Numbered from the stretch's first letter, positions 17,001 to 24,827 are shown. The stretch is DNA of 64,000 nucleotides from Carnobacterium sp. CP1 (GCF_001483965.1 NZ_CP010796.1:1674001-1738000), one strand, 5' to 3'. Notes: a model not told the origin generated them from the letters alone. Numbers and translations are program-made.

Positions 17001-17266
17001 TCTCCTTTTAACCATTTTGCCGCATCAAACGGCGTTTGAGTACGCAAAAGCAATTCTGTTTTGATGGTGTCAAACTCTTTATCGGTCAAAGGATGTTCTT
17101 CAATTTCAGATAGGTTATTTTGCGTGATTTTATGGCGCAGGTTTTGCCAAAGATCCTCCTCAGATTTCAAATCTGGGCGATAAGTCCATTGGTTATGTCC
17201 TTCCCCCAACACATCAATGAGATGTTTTTCAATTTCAGCTTCATCACGATGATTGATTTTATTCAT
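14096..17266 (-). CDS. hsdR: Type I restriction enzyme, R (motor/nuclease) subunit
   Basis: ATP-dependent translocase and nuclease of the HsdR2M2S complex. The N-terminal PD-(D/E)xK nuclease contains the IQIELKQ motif (about residue 160). Walker A is HATGSGKT (about 295) and motif II is DECH (about 422); the later superfamily-2 motifs include GFTGTPIF and LLTGFDAP. 1056 residues from the ATG at 17266, which has AAGGAG nine bases upstream, inside the hsdS stop region. Last gene of the hsd operon apart from the RhuM remnant. No frame breaks were seen. Confidence 0.93.
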   Translation of the reverse strand: MNKINHRDEAEIEKHLIDVLGEGHNQWTYRPDLKSEEDLWQNLRHKITQNNLSEIEEHPLTDKEFDTIKTELLLRTQTPFDAAKWLKGENGISRITIDREDRNLGSVSLVLYSNQDIGGGISSYEVVNQIAKKGSSVDARDRRFDVTLLINGLPIIQIELKQVTAKDGVYQAFNQIKKYAEEGMFRNNIFSTLQLFVVSNEQTTRYFANAMPKDMHRKFLFSWRTRDNKKVDNLYEFCKQALNIPDAHRLIAHYTIVSEDQDNKTLMVLHPYQVHAIEALFTAANKHQSGYVWHATGSGKTLTSFVSTKLLARKSGIDRTIMLVDRKDLDNQTTSEFTKFASEFNTGISSGNSKANSLIVGTGSAKELSDTLLADANSNVIIVTTRQKLDAALKYANKQEEQKGTNRYRKLMGQHIVFIVDECHRALSAENMEEIKAFFPNSTWFGFTGTPIFNENKKQAKGQLARTTHDQYGEVLHTYTIKNALEDGAVLGFQVEHEDTIEPTSLDNKIHHQFRVNEKYAHYTTEEINKVIDEMDGIKKESYLASSTYEDDEHIQKVIHKIFRPDNAYTKFDFRNGKPTKSAILTTSSIVMAKKYYQAIKEMMKDSDWMEKEFPNHPVRAGRTMDDPDFPRIAITYSLEENAGDSSEQQKEMQEIIEEYNAYYHTAWNLAEIDRYNGDINNRLARKRAEFKQFGRQVDLVIVVDRLLTGFDAPTVQTLFVDRNLDYAGLIQAFSRTNRTYPDKTKGMIVTFRKPATMEKNVADATKLYSEAKEETGLIYPTYTESKKRFKKAYRKIQEFTFVSDELDEHSSVETRVDYVKAFQELNNAYESLVTYDDYNDDMEQSSALQGQVNVLEEQVGVYETVKGSLIDIEPDPDQIDPEIPDFSEISFYTDSTIKLYDIDSAYIDQLLGIYAANSLDAREEIEKALQKLNKTESVKQVYRHILNAIDQEEIDAKEDIFVIKRHFFTQAQDQLIQDFSKEWFVSPSELRSSVVQYMIGMESIPNLKGIIESKDYDAYKNLHPEVKPFKYPQAMKRAWREVLDEQILPLDNELR

Positions 17267-17279
17267 TGAACTCATCTCC

Positions 17280-18503
17280 TTAAACAAACATTTTTTGTAA
17301 GAATGCTTTTTTGGTTTCTTTTAATAGGTCTAACTCACGTTGGTGAAGAGCGATAGTGTCGTCGAGCTGTTTGAAAAATGAACCTATTTTTATTTGCTCA
17401 TCAATTTTTGGAAGCAAAAATTTTATAGAGTCCAGATCTCTTGGATAAACTGCAGCTACACTAGTTGTTCCAACTGCTCTTGCTTGTACCTGTTTAATTA
17501 GTTCCGGTGTGTTATAAAGGTAATTAAAAAAAGAAGTATTGACACTTTCAAATTTGAATCGAGCGATGTTGCTATTAAACGCGTACTTGCCACTTTCTCC
17601 AAACCATGTAGCTCCTTTCCCCACAAGTTCTAAAGTATTTCTAGTATTAAAAAGAAAATCTCCATAATAAGCAATGTCTTTCTCTTCTACTTGTTCAGTT
17701 GAGCTTAGAAACTCTAATTTATTAAAACTAAAATAACCTCTTTGAATATTGCCCATTTTTATTAAGGGAATTCCTAGGTTAGCCTTCGAACCCAATAAAT
17801 TAGTTCCAGTTTGAATTGAGGTAATTACATCTTCAAACTTCCGCTGTTCCCAATCGTCAGTAAATCCTGGAAAACGGATTTCAGGAACCCTCTCCCCCTC
17901 TTTTGGGAACATATTTTGTAGAAAGCCTTGTTTAGTTTCTTTAAGGGTAGTAAGTTCTTGCTGATGAAGCACAATAGTATCATCGAGTTGTTTGAAAAAT
18001 ATACTTATTTTTCTTTGTTCTTCCTTACTAACTGGAATATCAATCATTAATTTTTTTACTATTCCACCTGATAAATTACCTTGTCCTCCTTGTAAGTAAG
18101 TACTTATAATTATCTGTTTTTGTTTTCTCAACCATTGGGATATAAAATAAGAATCATCACCAAATCTTGGCTTTATAGCTAAAATAGCTTGATTAATTGC
18201 ACCATCTATTTGAGAAATACCAACTTCTCCACTAGTTGCTCCATATAAAGCATACAAAATATCTCCTTTATTAACGAGCTTAGCAGATGATTTTTTTATA
18301 GCTTCTTCAGTTATAAAAAGTTCAGTTGTATCATAACTAATCTCACCAGAGCGAATAAAAGGGACATGTCCATTATAGTAATAGTTATTATTTGCAGTTG
18401 GCGTACCACCAGAAAAACTATCTGTGATGTCGCCTAACTTATGCTGTTCCCATTCTTCACGAAATCCAGGAAAACGAAGTTCTGGTTGTTTATTACTTTT
18501 CAT
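17280..18503 (-). CDS. hsdS: Type I restriction enzyme, S (specificity) subunit
   Basis: 407 residues with two target recognition domains. Each half begins with the same boundary sequence (RFPGF..EWEQ / RFPGF.DDWEQRK) and ends with a near-identical coiled-coil spacer (FFKQLDDTI.LHQ.EL..LKETK). TRD1 is about residues 1-150 and TRD2 about 210-360. The start overlaps the hsdM stop by 11 bases (AGAGGTG is the ribosome site). The repeated segments at DNA level (about 17285-17400 and 17905-18015) could allow domain exchange. Confidence 0.93.
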   Translation of the reverse strand: MKSNKQPELRFPGFREEWEQHKLGDITDSFSGGTPTANNNYYYNGHVPFIRSGEISYDTTELFITEEAIKKSSAKLVNKGDILYALYGATSGEVGISQIDGAINQAILAIKPRFGDDSYFISQWLRKQKQIIISTYLQGGQGNLSGGIVKKLMIDIPVSKEEQRKISIFFKQLDDTIVLHQQELTTLKETKQGFLQNMFPKEGERVPEIRFPGFTDDWEQRKFEDVITSIQTGTNLLGSKANLGIPLIKMGNIQRGYFSFNKLEFLSSTEQVEEKDIAYYGDFLFNTRNTLELVGKGATWFGESGKYAFNSNIARFKFESVNTSFFNYLYNTPELIKQVQARAVGTTSVAAVYPRDLDSIKFLLPKIDEQIKIGSFFKQLDDTIALHQRELDLLKETKKAFLQKMFV

Positions 18504-20088
18504 AGTTAAACACCTCTAAAGCGCCTTTGATCCATTCCGCATCTTCTGAATTTACCTGAAGCGAAGAAATAGCTTCGAAAAGACTTGTTTCAAGTGCTTG
18601 TTTTTCTTGGCGTATTTCTTTTATTTCCTTTCCAATGGATACCATATCAATAGGATCTTCTTCTTCAAATGTATCCACATACCGAGGAATATTTAAGTTA
18701 AAGTCATTTTCTTTGATTTCTTCAAAGCTTGCTACATGAGCGTATTTTTCAATAGTTTTTCGTTCTTTATAAGTTGAAACAACTTTTTCGATATTTTCTT
18801 GAGTCAATTTATTCTGATTCTTTTCTTTAATGAAGTCACTGCTAGCATCAATGAATAGAACATCACGGTTGGTTCGGTTCTTCTTCAAAATAATAACGGT
18901 CGTTGGGATAGAAGTTCCGAAGAACAAATTAGCCGGCATACCAATCACAGCATAGATACTGCCATCTTCCAACAGCTTCTTACGAATAACACCTTCTGCT
19001 GCTCCTCTAAACAACACACCATGCGGCAAAACAATCGCCATCGTACCTGTTTCTTTTAAGTGATAATAACCGTGTAAAAGAAACGCAAAGTCCGCTTTTG
19101 ATTTTGGTGCTAATTTGCCATAGCGGTTAAAGCGAGAATCGTCTAAAAAGGTATCGTCTGCAGACCATTTGGCCGAATAAGGAGGATTCATGACGACTGA
19201 ATCAAACGTATAAGGTTCATCAGTCGGCCAGTCTTTATTCAGCGTATCCCCATTGCGCAGCTCCATATCTTCTGCATCTACACCGTGCAAGATCAAGTTC
19301 ATTTTAGCTAAGTTATACGTTGTCGTATTTAATTCCTGACCATGGTATTTGACGTTTTCTGGATAGTTCAAATAGTTTCTTACGTTAAGCATCAACGAGC
19401 CTGAACCCATCGTTGGGTCAAAAACACTAAGCAACCGCTTGTCTTCTTGACCAATCGTCACGATTTGCGCCATCATGTCTGAGACCATATGCGGAGTATA
19501 GAACTCTCCGGCTTTCTTACCTGCCTCTGAGGCGAATTGACTGATCAGATACTCATAAGCGTCCCCTATGACGTCTCCTTGGTGCCCAATTACATCAACG
19601 TCGTTTAATTTCTTTAAGACTTCTGTGATCGTGACATTCCGCTGCTGGTCATCCGCTCCCAATTTTCTTGATTGCAAATCGACATCATCAAACAGCCCAC
19701 TAAATTGATCATAGTTCGACGATAATTGGATGAATGCTTTGTTTAATTCATTCAACTGAAAAACATTTTGTTTAGCTTGATCCGCTAACACATTAAAGAG
19801 ATAAGCTGGCTCGATATCATAACCTAAGGTATCGACGATCGTTGCAATCAAATCTTCTTTGGATTCTTCATCAGATAACAACTCTTGATAAAGAGCTGTT
19901 TGTTTATCTGCAGTATCATATTCTTCTAACGACTCATCCGCTAACTCCACCACTTTTTGCAATAATTTATCAGAAAGGTATTTGTAGAAAATCAACCCTA
20001 ATAAGTAGTTCTTATATTCGGAAGCATCCATTTTGCTGCGAAGATTATCCGCTGCACTAAATAATTTCTGATTTAAATTGTTTCCCAT
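18493..20088 (-). CDS. hsdM: Type I DNA methyltransferase, M subunit
   Basis: Adenine-N6 methyltransferase that protects host DNA together with HsdS. 531 residues. S-adenosylmethionine motif I is DPTMGSGSL (about residue 222) and catalytic motif IV is NPPY (about 301). The N-terminal helical domain and the C-terminal helical tail match the family. The ATG has AAAGAGG upstream and lies 20 bases after the half-hsdS gene. Confidence 0.95.
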   Translation of the reverse strand: MGNNLNQKLFSAADNLRSKMDASEYKNYLLGLIFYKYLSDKLLQKVVELADESLEEYDTADKQTALYQELLSDEESKEDLIATIVDTLGYDIEPAYLFNVLADQAKQNVFQLNELNKAFIQLSSNYDQFSGLFDDVDLQSRKLGADDQQRNVTITEVLKKLNDVDVIGHQGDVIGDAYEYLISQFASEAGKKAGEFYTPHMVSDMMAQIVTIGQEDKRLLSVFDPTMGSGSLMLNVRNYLNYPENVKYHGQELNTTTYNLAKMNLILHGVDAEDMELRNGDTLNKDWPTDEPYTFDSVVMNPPYSAKWSADDTFLDDSRFNRYGKLAPKSKADFAFLLHGYYHLKETGTMAIVLPHGVLFRGAAEGVIRKKLLEDGSIYAVIGMPANLFFGTSIPTTVIILKKNRTNRDVLFIDASSDFIKEKNQNKLTQENIEKVVSTYKERKTIEKYAHVASFEEIKENDFNLNIPRYVDTFEEEDPIDMVSIGKEIKEIRQEKQALETSLFEAISSLQVNSEDAEWIKGALEVFNYEK

Positions 20089-20107
20089 AATTTAATTCCT
20101 CTTTTCT

Positions 20108-20671
20108 TTAAACATCTAATTTTTTTAGCATTTCTAAATATATTCTTCTATTTAGATCTATCTCTAATTCGGTTAAGTATTGGTACCTGTTTAAGTTAAA
20201 GTAGTTGGTTCCAATAATTGACTGCGTATCTTTGTTTGGGAGTTTAATATCAATTTCACGTAAAATAGCTGGAGTTAGCTTCGGAACAACGCTGCCTTGC
20301 ATTAAAATGGCCATTTGCTTCTTTATACTTACTGATTCATTCAAAATATAGCATATGTATTTTGAGTCTATTTCGTCAGATAGCAATGTCAGTTTTGCAA
20401 AGTTCTGATTAAACAATTTTCCTGTATTCTTATTACTAACAATCCCTGCTTTGGAACTTACAAAACTATACAAAATGTCTCCTGGGAATAATTGGTACTT
20501 ATCCTTTTGAGAAAGACTTGTATCAGCTTTAGTCGTCAAATTCCTTAAACCTTCTTGCAAATCACCAATTAAATCCTCATTAGTATAAATACCTGAACGA
20601 TCACTTTGTTTCCCTTTAAATCTAGAGATATTTTGTCCAACGTTTATCTGTACTACTTTTTCGAATTTCAT
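20108..20671 (-). CDS. Half-size HsdS-like protein (single recognition domain)
   Basis: 187 residues covering one target recognition domain: LFPGDILYSFVSSKAGIV and SVVPKLTPAILREIDIKLP are the usual TRD landmarks. A short C-terminal helix (LTELEIDLNRRIYLEMLKKL) replaces the long spacer. First gene of the operon, with its own promoter and GGAAGGGAG ribosome site. It could pair as a dimer with HsdM to give a second specificity or control the operon; it may also be a relic. It reads intact. Confidence 0.75.
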   Translation of the reverse strand: MKFEKVVQINVGQNISRFKGKQSDRSGIYTNEDLIGDLQEGLRNLTTKADTSLSQKDKYQLFPGDILYSFVSSKAGIVSNKNTGKLFNQNFAKLTLLSDEIDSKYICYILNESVSIKKQMAILMQGSVVPKLTPAILREIDIKLPNKDTQSIIGTNYFNLNRYQYLTELEIDLNRRIYLEMLKKLDV

Positions 20672-20724
20672 ACGTCAACTCCCTTCCGAGTAATTTAAAC
20701 AAATTACGAAGAACGTACGTTTGA

Positions 20725-20752
20725 ATGATAACATAGATTAGAAATTAGTCAA
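20725..20752 (-). promoter_or_regulatory. Promoter of the hsd operon
   Basis: Minus-strand TTGACT (20747-20752) and TATCAT (20725-20730), 16-base spacer. AACGTACGTT (20712-20721), a perfect 10-base palindrome, sits at the predicted start of the transcript, and an inverted repeat lies at 20763-20780. Confidence 0.7.
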
Positions 20753-20762
20753 TATTTAATAA

Positions 20763-20780
20763 GTAATTCCACGAAATTAC
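20763..20780. promoter_or_regulatory. Inverted repeat upstream of the hsd promoter
   Basis: GTAATT-CCACGA-AATTAC, two perfect 6-base arms, just upstream of the -35 box. A candidate operator or activator site; no regulator identified. Confidence 0.4.
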
Positions 20781-20857
20781 AAAATTAATTTTTGGGTTTC
20801 AAATCCTTTATCACTAACTTTTAAATACTACAGAAAAATAGAAATCCAAAAACTTGG

Positions 20858-20946
20858 TAACTATACTTCATTTCGTTACCCCTACTACTGACTGTATACG
20901 TAACTATCTATTTGAACGGACTTAGTAAATTGAGATTGCCAATTTA
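20858..20946. repeat. Dispersed repeat, copy A
   Basis: Aligns with copy B at 23155-23250 across about 90 bases. Shared blocks include TTCGTTAC, CCTACTACTG and AAATTGAGA..GCCAATTT. No open reading frame. In the minus direction it follows immediately after a terminator hairpin, as copy B does. Confidence 0.6.
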
Positions 20947-20955
20947 GGCAAAAAA

Positions 20956-20984
20956 ATAGACACTCTTCATAAGGAAGGTGTCTT
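20956..20984 (-). terminator. Terminator A
   Basis: AGACAC..TTC / GAAG.GTGTCT stem followed on the minus strand by a T-run (A-run at 20950-20956). Next upstream minus gene is the 43-residue protein at 21185-21316. The 20985-21184 stretch between them has nothing recognised. Confidence 0.75.
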
Positions 20985-21184
20985 GAATTATTGATATATA
21001 AGATGTATGAACGCTTTAAAAGCGAGAAGATTTACTAGTTTTAGGTGTCGCGTAAAATAAACTACATTCAACTCTACTATCTTCATCATTTTATTCATTC
21101 AGCTTCAGGACTAGAACATTAGACGGACAGCAGATATTCGCAATCCATCACTATCCATTGCCTCTTCAAAGTAGTGTAATTAGC

Positions 21185-21316
21185 TTATTTATTAAAAATC
21201 TTTGGACCTTTTCGCATATTTTTTATATCATTTTTTGGTGTGTTGGTTTGTTTAGATTTTCCGCCACCTGCTTGTTTCTTTTTAATTAACTCTAACATTT
21301 TCTCTTTTGAATTCAC
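21185..21316 (-). CDS. Small conserved basic protein (43 residues)
   Basis: Very short gene. GTG start with AGGCGGTG eight bases upstream. Sequence starts MNSKEKMLELIKKK, then AGGGKSKQ, and ends MRKGPKIFNK. The KEKMLELIxKK start and the GPKIFxK end resemble a small conserved family in Firmicutes that I cannot name. Highly basic and predicted soluble, it may bind RNA or DNA. Confidence 0.6.
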   Translation of the reverse strand: MNSKEKMLELIKKKQAGGGKSKQTNTPKNDIKNMRKGPKIFNK

Positions 21317-21639
21317 TTTTTCACACCGCCTCGTTAATGTAGCACTAAATACTTTCAGTGAGATAAGAGGAGTGATGACTACATTAATGGAATTAATTTT
21401 AATGTCTACGAGCTTTTAAAAAATGGTGAATCCATTTTTAAAACCGCATAACACTATTTCTTAAATCCATTATTATTTTCCGTATCCTTTGCCCAACAGT
21501 ACAATATTTGGTTTTACAATCTTCCTTAAATCATACAGGATAAACCGAGAAGTAACAAACAAATTTTAATTTATTAAGCAAATAACTTGTCCAATAAATG
21601 GCAATATTTTTTAGTAGAATGAGATTTGAGATAAGTAAC
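21317..21639. other. Intergenic stretch, nothing recognised
   Basis: AT-rich, no long frame, no strong promoter or hairpin seen apart from the terminator that begins at 21640. Confidence 0.4.
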
Positions 21640-21676
21640 AGAAAAGAGATCCTTGTAATCACAAGAACCTCTTTCT
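21640..21676 (-). terminator. Terminator of the SPFH operon
   Basis: AGAAA.GAG.T.CTTGT / ACAAG.A.CTC.TTTCT stem; on the minus strand it lies 35 bases past the small membrane gene and is followed by TTTTC. Confidence 0.7.
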
Positions 21677-21710
21677 CAAAATTTTCAACTATACATTTTC
21701 AAAAAGGTAC

Positions 21711-21830
21711 TTAAAAGTTTAAATCATCATCTTTGTTTTTATTAGCGCCTTTAAAAAGCTCAAATAATAAACTACCTATTAGTATTACTAGTATAATTAT
21801 AAAAATAAGCTTACCTAAGAAAAAAATCAT
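21711..21830 (-). CDS. Small single-pass membrane protein (39 residues)
   Basis: ATG at 21830, eight bases after the SPFH stop, with AGGTGA inside that stop region as ribosome site. One transmembrane helix (IFFLGKLIFIIILVILIGS) followed by a short polar tail (NKNKDDDLNF). Its coupling to the SPFH gene suggests a partner role, but the function is unknown. Confidence 0.65.
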   Translation of the reverse strand: MIFFLGKLIFIIILVILIGSLLFELFKGANKNKDDDLNF

Positions 21831-21838
21831 TTTATCAC

Positions 21839-22669
21839 CTACTTAGTAGTATCAACAATTACTTCACCAGTTTGTACTTCAACCCAACCATGTTCTAAAC
21901 GTGCTTCTACTTCTTTTAACTTAATTAATTCTTCTGAAATGGATTCTGATAACTTTTTATTTGCCTCAGCTTCAGCTTCTGCTGCTTTTACTTTTTGATA
22001 GGCTAAACTATCAGCTTTTGTTTTTGCTGTATCAGCTTCTAAGATAGCTTTTTCTTTTTCTTGACCAGCTTTAATAATTTCATCAATTGATTTTTGTGTT
22101 TCAGCATCTACATCTGGAACTCCAAAAGCAACATCTTCTACCAGAAATCCTTTTTGTTCAACTGCTTTAGTGAAATCTTCTAAGATTGATTGCTGAACTT
22201 CTGTTGATTTCGATCCCGTTACATCCAATAAACTATATCTAGCTACTACAGCACGGGAGGATTTAAGCAATTGTGCTTTTAACCAATTGGCTTCAATGTC
22301 TTCAACGTTAATACTTCCAAATTCTTTAAATACGTCAGAAACTTTTTTTGAGTCTACTTTATAAGCATATGTAATAGATACGTGAGTAGCTTTTCCATCT
22401 TCTGTAGCTAAATTTAACTTTTCTGCTTTAACCGTTTGCAATCGAATAGGATATTGGGTTACTTTATCAAGACCTACAAATTTAACCCCCTGACTTAGAG
22501 TTTGATCTTTAACTCCGCCATTCATTGAATAACGAACACCTACATAACCATTTTCTATTTTTTCAAAAAACACTAAAAAGCCGCCTATTAATAGGATAAT
22601 TACTATAATACCAATGATTAGCCCTTTGATTTTTTTGATGCTGTTCTTATCGTATACTTTTTCGTTCAA
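21839..22669 (-). CDS. SPFH/band-7 (prohibitin-like) membrane protein
   Basis: 276 residues. One N-terminal membrane helix (about residues 15-35, LIIGIIVIILLIGGFLVFF) anchors a band-7 domain (about 40-190), followed by an Ala/Glu/Lys coiled coil (AAEAEAEANKKLSE). Members scaffold membrane domains or regulate proteases. The start is TTG at 22669 with GAGGAAAT upstream. Cotranscribed with the 39-residue membrane protein. Confidence 0.88.
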   Translation of the reverse strand: MNEKVYDKNSIKKIKGLIIGIIVIILLIGGFLVFFEKIENGYVGVRYSMNGGVKDQTLSQGVKFVGLDKVTQYPIRLQTVKAEKLNLATEDGKATHVSITYAYKVDSKKVSDVFKEFGSINVEDIEANWLKAQLLKSSRAVVARYSLLDVTGSKSTEVQQSILEDFTKAVEQKGFLVEDVAFGVPDVDAETQKSIDEIIKAGQEKEKAILEADTAKTKADSLAYQKVKAAEAEAEANKKLSESISEELIKLKEVEARLEHGWVEVQTGEVIVDTTK

Positions 22670-22984
22670 TTCTATTTCCTCTTTTCTTTTTTCAAATGAA
22701 CCACTAACGTAATAATAACTAAAACTTCCCTTTTTATTTTATTACTTACAAAATTATCACCCCGTATAATTGTTTACTGCAATATATAAAGAGAAATACA
22801 CAGAATCTCCTGCTTTAAGTCTACGCATTCTTCTCTACATACTTTTTCTTTTACGAGTTGATTATTGTTTTTTCTGCCTCTTCCCATAAAAAATCATCAC
22901 TTTTAATTATACCAAAAAAATGAGCCAAAACATTGAATTCCTTAAATTTCTACCCTTAATTAAATATTTTTAAAAAATTTAAAG
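22670..22984. other. Intergenic stretch, nothing recognised
   Basis: AT-rich; presumably holds the SPFH promoter but no convincing -35/-10 pair was found. Confidence 0.4.
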
Positions 22985-23014
22985 CAAAAAAAGAACTGCC
23001 ATATGACAGTTCTT
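22985..23014 (-). terminator. Terminator-like hairpin C
   Basis: AAGAACTG.CATATG.CAGTTCTT followed on the minus strand by a T-run. Lies beyond repeat copy C in the minus direction, so it may be a second terminator after rpsI. Confidence 0.7.
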
Positions 23015-23029
23015 CTTGATATTGTAATG

Positions 23030-23100
23030 ATTGGTACTCGATTTCTTTCGAAATCTCCGTCCCATACTGTATCCGTAAGCGAATAAATTCGCGACGGCTC
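23030..23100. repeat. Dispersed repeat, diverged copy C
   Basis: ACTGTATCCGTAAGCGAA and GACGGCTCCAGCAATT align loosely with copies A and B. Sits between two terminator-like hairpins. Confidence 0.35.
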
Positions 23101-23154
23101 CAGCAATTAACGTTTTTTGCATGCTCTCTCCGTTCGCCTTGTACTACATTCGTA

Positions 23155-23250
23155 CATCACTATGGAAACTACGCTTCACTTCGTTACGCCTACTACTGTG
23201 TCTGTAACTCTCTTTGTTCGAACAGACACAGCAAATTGAGACCGCCAATT
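23155..23250. repeat. Dispersed repeat, copy B
   Basis: Aligns with 20858-20946. Contains a perfect 10-base inverted repeat, CTGTGTCTGT (23196-23205) and ACAGACACAG (23222-23231). In the minus direction it directly follows the rpsI terminator. Confidence 0.6.
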
Positions 23251-23260
23251 TTCGTGCATA

Positions 23261-23296
23261 AAAAAAGAGAACTGCCATATAAGGCGGTTCTCTTTT
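23261..23296 (-). terminator. Terminator of rplM-rpsI
   Basis: AGAGAAC.GCC / GGC.GTTCTCT stem with a T-run on the minus strand, 20 bases past the rpsI stop. Confidence 0.85.
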
Positions 23297-23315
23297 GATA
23301 ATATATAACGTAGTA

Positions 23316-23708
23316 TTAACGTTTTGAAAATTGGCTAGCTTTACGAGCTTTTTTAAGACCTGGTTTTTTACGTTCAACCATACGTGGGTCACGTGTTAAC
23401 AAGCCTGCAGCTTTTAACGGTGAACGGAAAGCTGGGTCTACTTGTAGCAACGCACGAGCGATACCATGACGAGTAGCGCCTGCTTGTCCAGTGTAGCCTC
23501 CACCATTTACGTTTACATGCACATCATAGTTTTCCAATGTTTCAGTAACTGCTAAAGGTTGTTTAACGATTACGTATAGATATGGGAAAGGCATGTATTC
23601 AGTGATGTCTTTTTTGTTCATGATGATTTTTCCAGTACCTGGTACTAAACGTACGCGGGCTGTTGAGTTTTTACGACGGCCTGTGCCGGTATATTGTACT
23701 TGTGCCAA
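23316..23708 (-). CDS. rpsI: 30S ribosomal protein S9
   Basis: 130 residues, normal length. The C-terminal basic tail ends [12 protein letters not shown]; this tail reaches the P-site tRNA anticodon region. [12 protein letters not shown] near the start is the family signature. GGAGGG precedes the ATG. Thirteen bases downstream of rplM, forming the standard rplM-rpsI pair. Confidence 0.97.
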   Translation of the reverse strand: MAQVQYTGTGRRKNSTARVRLVPGTGKIIMNKKDITEYMPFPYLYVIVKQPLAVTETLENYDVHVNVNGGGYTGQAGATRHGIARALLQVDPAFRSPLKAAGLLTRDPRMVERKKPGLKKARKASQFSKR

Positions 23709-23721
23709 TGAAATTCCCTCC

Positions 23722-24165
23722 TTAAATTAGGTTAGTGATGTCTAGTACTTCTGGTTGTTGTGCTTGGTGTTCGTGTTCAGAACCACCGTAAACGTGTAAT
23801 TTCATGCCTTGTTTGCGTCCTAAAGTGTTCTTAGGCAACATACCTTTTACAGACAATTCAATTAGTTTACGCGGGTTGTTAGCACGCAATTCACCAGCTG
23901 ATACTTGTTTCAATCCACCAATGTAACCAGTGTGGTGAGAATAAATTTTGTCAGTTGCTTTTTTACCAGTCAATTTGATTTTTTCTGCATTAATAACGAT
24001 CACGAAATCACCTGTATCGATGTGTGGTGTGAAAGTTGGTTTATTTTTACCGCGTAGAATGGATGCTACTACAGTAGACAAACGTCCCATAGGGATATCG
24101 GTTGCGTCTACCACATACCATTTACGTTCTACTTCGCTAGGTTTAGCCATATAAGTTGTACGCAC
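23722..24165 (-). CDS. rplM: 50S ribosomal protein L13
   Basis: An early-assembly 50S protein. 147 residues beginning [20 protein letters not shown] from the GTG at 24165, eight bases after GGAGG; a longer frame exists but runs through the leader and has no ribosome site. [17 protein letters not shown] at the C-terminus is the conserved end. It begins the two-gene operon. Confidence 0.97.
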   Translation of the reverse strand: MRTTYMAKPSEVERKWYVVDATDIPMGRLSTVVASILRGKNKPTFTPHIDTGDFVIVINAEKIKLTGKKATDKIYSHHTGYIGGLKQVSAGELRANNPRKLIELSVKGMLPKNTLGRKQGMKLHVYGGSEHEHQAQQPEVLDITNLI

Positions 24166-24250
24166 GTTTTTTTCCTCCATATTCTTATCTGTTTGTTTGT
24201 TGCACAATATAAGTTTCCGGGGCTCATTATGTGGGGCAAACAATACCACC
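24166..24250 (-). ncRNA. Probable L13 leader (autoregulatory 5' UTR)
   Basis: The transcript from the promoter at 24255 has a leader with GTTTGCCCC..ATAATG and GCCCCGGAAAC pairing. The position and hairpin fit the L13 leader known in low-GC Gram-positives, where L13 represses its own mRNA. I cannot test it against the covariance model. Confidence 0.5.
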
Positions 24251-24254
24251 TAAC

Positions 24255-24283
24255 ATAATACCTTTTTAAAAGCTAATTGTCAA
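24255..24283 (-). promoter_or_regulatory. Promoter of rplM-rpsI
   Basis: Minus-strand TTGACA (24278-24283), 17-base spacer, TATTAT (24255-24260). Confidence 0.85.
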
Positions 24284-24316
24284 TCATTCTAACTAACTTT
24301 TTGAAACTTTTATCGG

Positions 24317-24760
24317 CTACTGTATTGATTCATTTATCACTAAATTGTTCGCTTGCAAATCTATTACTTTCAGCCATTGCTTATGCTTCACATAGACTGT
24401 TTTATAGACTTGTTTGGTGCCATCAAGAAACAGCATCACGCGTGTACCTGGATTGTCTGTTACAATGCGGCTCTCATAGTCTGATAAGTCTACTTTTTCT
24501 TGCACATAAGTTAATTCTTCATACTGACTGATATCAGTTGCTGGTTCAGCGTTTTCTAGTTCCTCTTCGCTGATTGAAGCCATGTCGCTGTCTTCTTTAT
24601 CTGCTTCTTCTATCGTTGTTGAACTTTCGACAGCTGAGCTTTCTTGACTCGTCTGGCTTGATTGTTCTGAAGTACCATTCGTAGGTGCCTCAGCTTTGTT
24701 TGTTCCGCACCCTGTTAAAACGAAGGCCGTCGCCACAAAGACCAATAGTGCTTTTTTCAT
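24317..24760 (-). CDS. Lipoprotein of unknown function
   Basis: 147 residues. Signal peptide MKKALLVFVATAFVLTGC with lipobox LTGC gives a predicted lipid-anchored Cys at residue 18. A Ser/Thr/Glu/Gln-rich low-complexity linker follows (about 20-75), then a small domain (about 80-147) with RVMLFLDGTKQVYKTVY and KQWLKVIDL. Exported and membrane-anchored. The domain is not one I recognise. Confidence 0.8.
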   Translation of the reverse strand: MKKALLVFVATAFVLTGCGTNKAEAPTNGTSEQSSQTSQESSAVESSTTIEEADKEDSDMASISEEELENAEPATDISQYEELTYVQEKVDLSDYESRIVTDNPGTRVMLFLDGTKQVYKTVYVKHKQWLKVIDLQANNLVINESIQ

Positions 24761-24827
24761 GTAACTACTCCTTTACTGTTCAGTTATGTCCGCTTATAGT
24801 TATGCACTTGACTTTATAATTGTGTCA

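Noticed and set aside
23144-23392. 82-residue minus-strand reading frame overlapping rpsI
   Set aside because: Runs through the rpsI end, its terminator and a repeat; no ribosome site; a shadow frame.
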